Part shown: positions 60,751 through 64,000 of the stretch, one piece after another | Layout of the letters: every line of letters starts with the position of its first letter | How positions within the stretch are numbered: the stretch's first letter is position 1 | NCBI GenBank assembly: GCA_020846635.1 | Contig: JADLDO010000039.1 | Coordinates: 186,001-250,000 of the forward strand | Direction: 5' to 3' | Source: Caldilineaceae bacterium | Lineage (GTDB): Bacteria > Chloroflexota > Anaerolineae > Caldilineales > Caldilineaceae | DNA: 64,000 nucleotides | Notes under the pieces: model-generated | The model's input: the letters and a program-made list of their open reading frames with translations, nothing else | Told to the model about the DNA's origin: nothing | Databases searched by the model: none | Translations under genes and position numbers: made by a program

Positions 60751-61123
60751 AATGGGTCGCTCTTTGCTCGCTGTAAGTTAGCAGTGGATGAATTTAGCTT
60801 CCTTCCCCAATAATAACCGACCCTGCGTTGTGATGCAATCCCGCGCCAAGCGAGAGGCTCGCGGTCGCTCGTATCTCGGCTAGCACCTCCGCTCGTATCT
60901 ATTTGAGCCCATCGAGTTCTGTGCCACTCTATAAAACCCCATAAACCATAGAATGACTAGGCACATCAACCGGTTCGCAGGTACAATAGGAGGGACAAAA
61001 ATAGGGACAACCCCGCGTCGTTCATATGTTGGCGTACTTCAACACCAGTTGGCACATTTCAACACTCTTTGGTGACTTTAGCTCTCTTTTTAGCTCTCTG
61101 TGGTGACTTTGCTAGGCATTCCT
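60751..61123. promoter_or_regulatory. Divergent intergenic region with tandem 20-bp repeats
   Basis: No gene is evident. At 61029-61048 and 61049-61068 two related 20-mers occur in tandem (TTGGCGTACTTCAACACCAG and TTGGCACATTTCAACACTCT). A third partial copy starts at 61069 (TTGGTGACTTTAGCTCTC) and TGGTGACTTT recurs near 61101. This block, immediately before the STAND regulator gene, looks like a binding array. A TATAAA near 60933 may belong to a promoter. Confidence 0.5.
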
Positions 61124-63652
61124 ATGCTTTCCTCCAATCGACCCAACAGCGCGAACCAGGAATTCGCCGCTATGCTCCGGCAACGTCGTCAAGGGTTAGA
61201 CCTCACTCGATCCGAATTAGCGCGGCGCGTCGGCTGTTCAGCGGATATGATCAAGAAGTTAGAAGAAGGCGAGCGCCGCCCATCCAAAGAATTGGCTGGG
61301 CTCCTGGCGGAACATCTACAAATTGATGCCGCCACGCGCGCCACATTTATTCGATTGGCCCGCGCGCGCGGCGCGCTCACGGTAGAAGCAGGCCCCTCCA
61401 ACTTACCTGCGCCCCTCACCTCCTTTGTAGGTCGCGAGCCTGAGACGGTATCCATCGAAACGCTGCTGCGTCAAAAGGATGTACGGCTCTTGACCCTGGT
61501 GGGGTCGCCCGGCGTCGGCAAAAGCCGCCTTGCCCTGCACGCTGCCGAACGGCTGCGTCTCGCCTTTGTCGATGGGGTCTGGTTTGTTCCTCTGGCTGCT
61601 GTGGAAGAGCCGCAGCAAGTCCTCTTGTCAATTGCTCAGACATTGGGGATTGGTGACGACGGTCGCCAAGCACCGCTCGATTGGCTCACTACCGCTCTGC
61701 GCTCACGTCGTATGCTGCTTGTGCTGGACAACTTCGAACAGGTTGTGGAGGCCGCGCCACTTATCACCGCGCTCCTGACTGCCTGTGCGCAGGTTTCGGC
61801 GCTTGTCACCAGCCGTACGCCCCTTGCAGTCTACGGCGAACACCAATTCGTTGTGCCGCCGCTCCCCGTCCCCCCACCGACCATCTGGGGAATGCCGGAT
61901 GCGTTGGGCGGCAATGAGGCGATCCAACTCTTTGTGGCGCGCATCCGCGCCCACAACCCCCACTTCCAACTGCTGCCCGACAATTCCTCAGCCGTTGCCG
62001 AACTCTGTGCGCGCCTGGATGGCCTGCCCCTCGCCATCGAATTGGCAGCGGGTCTTACACGGGCGGAATCCCCCCATTTGCTGCTTGCCGATATCCAACA
62101 CGAAGGGCGTTTGGCGCTGCTCACCACCCTCCAACGGGACCGCAGTTCACGCCAACAAACGCTGCGCGAGGCAATTGCCTGGAGCGTGCGCCGCTTGTCG
62201 CCTGCCGATCAAGCGCTTTTTGCGCGCCTCAGTCTCTTTCAAGGCACTTTCGATTTAGCAGCCGCCTATGCAGTCGCAGGGGTCGCCAACGACCCATCGA
62301 CGAGCGTACCCGTGGCCGAGTTTACGACGCAGCTTCAGATATTGGTCGCGGGCCATCTTGTGCAGTTGCAGCGTGATCCAGCAACCAACGATCCCGCCCG
62401 TTACGGGCTGCTGGAAACTCTGCGCGAATATGCATTAGAAATCTTGCGAGCAAGCGAAGACCACGTAACGACGCAGTGCCGCCATGCACACTACTATGCG
62501 GCCCTAGCCTTTGCGATGGATCCGGCACAGAGCGCGGGCAACGTCCAAACCTGGCGCGGCCAACTCCGTTCCGATTACCCCAACCTTATGGCTGCCCTCC
62601 ATTTTGCGTTGGCGATCAAAGATGTCGAGCTAACCCTGAAGTTGGCAAACGGGTTGGGCCATTATTGGTATCTGGAGGGAAGTTGGCAAGAGGGTGCAAA
62701 CTGGCTAGAGCAGGCCCTGACCTTGCCTGGAGGTCAGCCCGCTGTACGTTCCCGCGTACAAACAGCGCTTGGTATTCTCTGCTCGGCGCTGGGGCGCTAT
62801 GCAGAGGCCGAACGCCATCTCACCCAAGCGCGCGAGGAGGCTACCACCTCCGGCGATCTGCTGGCAACTGCTTGGACATTATCGCAACTGAGCCAGTTGG
62901 CGCTCCTTCAAGGGCAAACCGCTGTTACGCGCGCCTATACGCATGAGCGCCTCCAGGTCTATCGACGTTTGGGGGATATTCGCTATTTGGCGCTCACGCT
63001 GGAGCAGATGGGCTGTGCGGCCATCGAGGAAGGGGACTATGCGCGCGGGCTGCCCTGGTTGGAAGAATGTCAAGTGCTATGGGCGAAGCAGGGATCGCGC
63101 GCAGGTATGGCCTCAGTCGACCTCATTGTGGGCATGGCAGACCTCGCCCAGGACAATGCCACGATGGCGCTCATGCGCTTTCAAAGGGCCTATGCAGAAT
63201 TCGATGCCATTGAACATTCACATGGCCTACCCTGGAGTTTACGCAACTTGGGCTTGGCCCATTTAGCGCTGGGGCAGGTGCCGCAAGCGCAGTTTCATCT
63301 CCAACATTCTCTCGAACGGTACATCGATCTCGCCAACAATTCCGGCTCAATCGCCGTCATCGTGGAAGCGGGTGCGGGCATTGCCACGCGCCTGGGCCAA
63401 CATCACATGGCGGCCCATCTCATGGGGGCAGCCGCGACCGCGCGCACACACGTCGGTATGCCGATCACGGTCAATTCACGCCAAATCTACGACCGGCTTC
63501 TTGGCCCTTCCATCAAGGCGCTGGGCATGGTCGGGTGGGAAAAAGCGGTCGCCATTGGGAGCATGCTCCCCTGGGGCGAGGCGGTTTCCAGCACCCGCAG
63601 CCTGCTCACTCTCCACCCCGACAACAAAACCGCTGCGGCTCCTTCTAAATAG
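61124..63652 (+). CDS. XRE-HTH, STAND-ATPase and TPR regulator
   Basis: An 842-residue regulator. Residues about 8-75 are an XRE-type helix-turn-helix (FAAMLRQRRQGLDLTRSELA, RRVGCSADMIKKLEEGERRP). An AfsR/MalT-like NTPase follows (PLTSFVGREPE, Walker A LVGSPGVGKSRLALHAAERL, Walker B RRMLLVLDNFEQV). The C-terminal half is a TPR-like superhelix (ALGILCSALGRYAEAERHLT, LEQMGCAAIEEGDYARGLPW). Such proteins are signal-responsive ATPase regulators. ATG at 61124 is preferred; a GTG at 61100 lies in the repeat region. No target genes can be assigned. Confidence 0.9.
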   Translation: MLSSNRPNSANQEFAAMLRQRRQGLDLTRSELARRVGCSADMIKKLEEGERRPSKELAGLLAEHLQIDAATRATFIRLARARGALTVEAGPSNLPAPLTSFVGREPETVSIETLLRQKDVRLLTLVGSPGVGKSRLALHAAERLRLAFVDGVWFVPLAAVEEPQQVLLSIAQTLGIGDDGRQAPLDWLTTALRSRRMLLVLDNFEQVVEAAPLITALLTACAQVSALVTSRTPLAVYGEHQFVVPPLPVPPPTIWGMPDALGGNEAIQLFVARIRAHNPHFQLLPDNSSAVAELCARLDGLPLAIELAAGLTRAESPHLLLADIQHEGRLALLTTLQRDRSSRQQTLREAIAWSVRRLSPADQALFARLSLFQGTFDLAAAYAVAGVANDPSTSVPVAEFTTQLQILVAGHLVQLQRDPATNDPARYGLLETLREYALEILRASEDHVTTQCRHAHYYAALAFAMDPAQSAGNVQTWRGQLRSDYPNLMAALHFALAIKDVELTLKLANGLGHYWYLEGSWQEGANWLEQALTLPGGQPAVRSRVQTALGILCSALGRYAEAERHLTQAREEATTSGDLLATAWTLSQLSQLALLQGQTAVTRAYTHERLQVYRRLGDIRYLALTLEQMGCAAIEEGDYARGLPWLEECQVLWAKQGSRAGMASVDLIVGMADLAQDNATMALMRFQRAYAEFDAIEHSHGLPWSLRNLGLAHLALGQVPQAQFHLQHSLERYIDLANNSGSIAVIVEAGAGIATRLGQHHMAAHLMGAAATARTHVGMPITVNSRQIYDRLLGPSIKALGMVGWEKAVAIGSMLPWGEAVSSTRSLLTLHPDNKTAAAPSK

Positions 63653-63707
63653 AAGTAGTCGCAGCGGGTACACGTAAGCTGACGAAATTGTCATTCCGAC
63701 ACGGCAA

Positions 63708-64000
63708 CTACAGCTCAATCGCCTCCAACTGGTCGATCATGTCGCGGATCACGTCGAAGCCGCCCTGCCAGAAGGCCGGGTCGCGCATATCAATCCCCAC
63801 CTCGCGCAAAATCTCCTCCGGTCGCGCCGAACCGCCATGCGCCAAGAGACGCAGATAGCCCGGCTTAAAGGCATCGCCCTCCTGCTGGTAGCGCCGGTAG
63901 AGCGCCAGCACCAGCAGTTGCCCAAAGCTATACGCATAGCAGTAGAAGGGCGTATTATAGATATGCGGGATGCTGATCCACTCGTAGCGGAATTCCTCGC
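63708..64000 (-). CDS. Oligoendopeptidase F (M3 family), C-terminal part, cut by the window edge
   Basis: The last 97 codons of a minus-strand gene that continues beyond the window. The visible part reads EEFRYEWISIPHIYNTPFYC then YAYSFGQLLVLALYRRYQQE, and ends ILREVGIDMRDPAFWQGGFD, which is the conserved C-terminal region of PepF-like M3 metallopeptidases. The zinc motif HExxH lies outside the window. Confidence 0.85.
   Translation of the reverse strand, partial: EEFRYEWISIPHIYNTPFYCYAYSFGQLLVLALYRRYQQEGDAFKPGYLRLLAHGGSARPEEILREVGIDMRDPAFWQGGFDVIRDMIDQLEAIEL

Overview
The window looks like a chromosomal segment of a Chloroflexota bacterium (Anaerolineae/Caldilineae-like). This is inferred from an auracyanin-type blue copper protein, a Chloroflexi-style secreted repeat protein, a K+-dependent membrane pyrophosphatase and the overall protein character. 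No rRNA marker is present. No tRNA, rRNA, CRISPR array or insertion sequence was seen.

Region 1 (1-25.8 kb, all on the minus strand) is an extracellular contractile injection system (eCIS, Afp/PVC-like). In transcription order it runs: AAA+ ATPase; DUF4157 cargo/toxin-like protein; four-helix membrane protein; YbjN-like protein; DUF4255 cap protein; sheath; three tube proteins; tail-assembly-chaperone-like protein with an overlapping DUF6760 frame; a small helical protein; a fourth tube-like protein; a giant 1799-residue Pro/Ala/Ser/Thr-rich repeat protein; LysM hub protein; VgrG-like spike; PAAR tip; gp25; baseplate J (gp6-like); gp7/P2-I-like wedge; and the first codons of another gene cut by the window edge. 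Two points stand out. The giant protein sits where a tape measure is normally encoded and carries about 40 V/I-Q-R motifs that also occur in the DUF4157 protein. The chaperone and DUF6760 frames overlap at a G8 run, which looks like a programmed -1 frameshift of the phage G/GT kind.

Region 2 (25.9-37.6 kb) is mostly housekeeping: CBS protein, cysteine desulfurase, membrane pyrophosphatase with a clear terminator, a degenerate tyrosine-recombinase-like protein behind a near-consensus promoter, a membrane-anchored LuxR-HTH/Kelch protein with three upstream direct repeats, RsmA, LepA, a UDP-glucuronate decarboxylase-like enzyme, and an Lgt-fold protein that lacks the usual catalytic residues.

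Region 3 (37.9-50.3 kb) starts with a three-gene copper cluster (two-domain multicopper oxidase, membrane-anchored protein, auracyanin-like protein). It continues with thiamine pyrophosphokinase, DUF456 protein, NAD(P)HX epimerase, UlaG-like metallohydrolase, class II aldolase, a rifampin-phosphotransferase-like enzyme, CtaG-like protein, UbiA prenyltransferase and a vanadium-haloperoxidase-like lipoprotein.

Region 4 (50.6-64 kb) holds a 1.6-kilo-residue secreted SdrD/prealbumin-repeat protein, a full-length Rel (p)ppGpp enzyme with a long acidic N-terminal extension, a terpenoid-cyclase-fold protein, a winged-helix response-regulator-like protein, an XRE-STAND-TPR regulator and the 3' end of an oligoendopeptidase F gene. 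Short palindromic intergenic repeats recur across the window, and several promoters carry tandem direct repeats that look like operator arrays.
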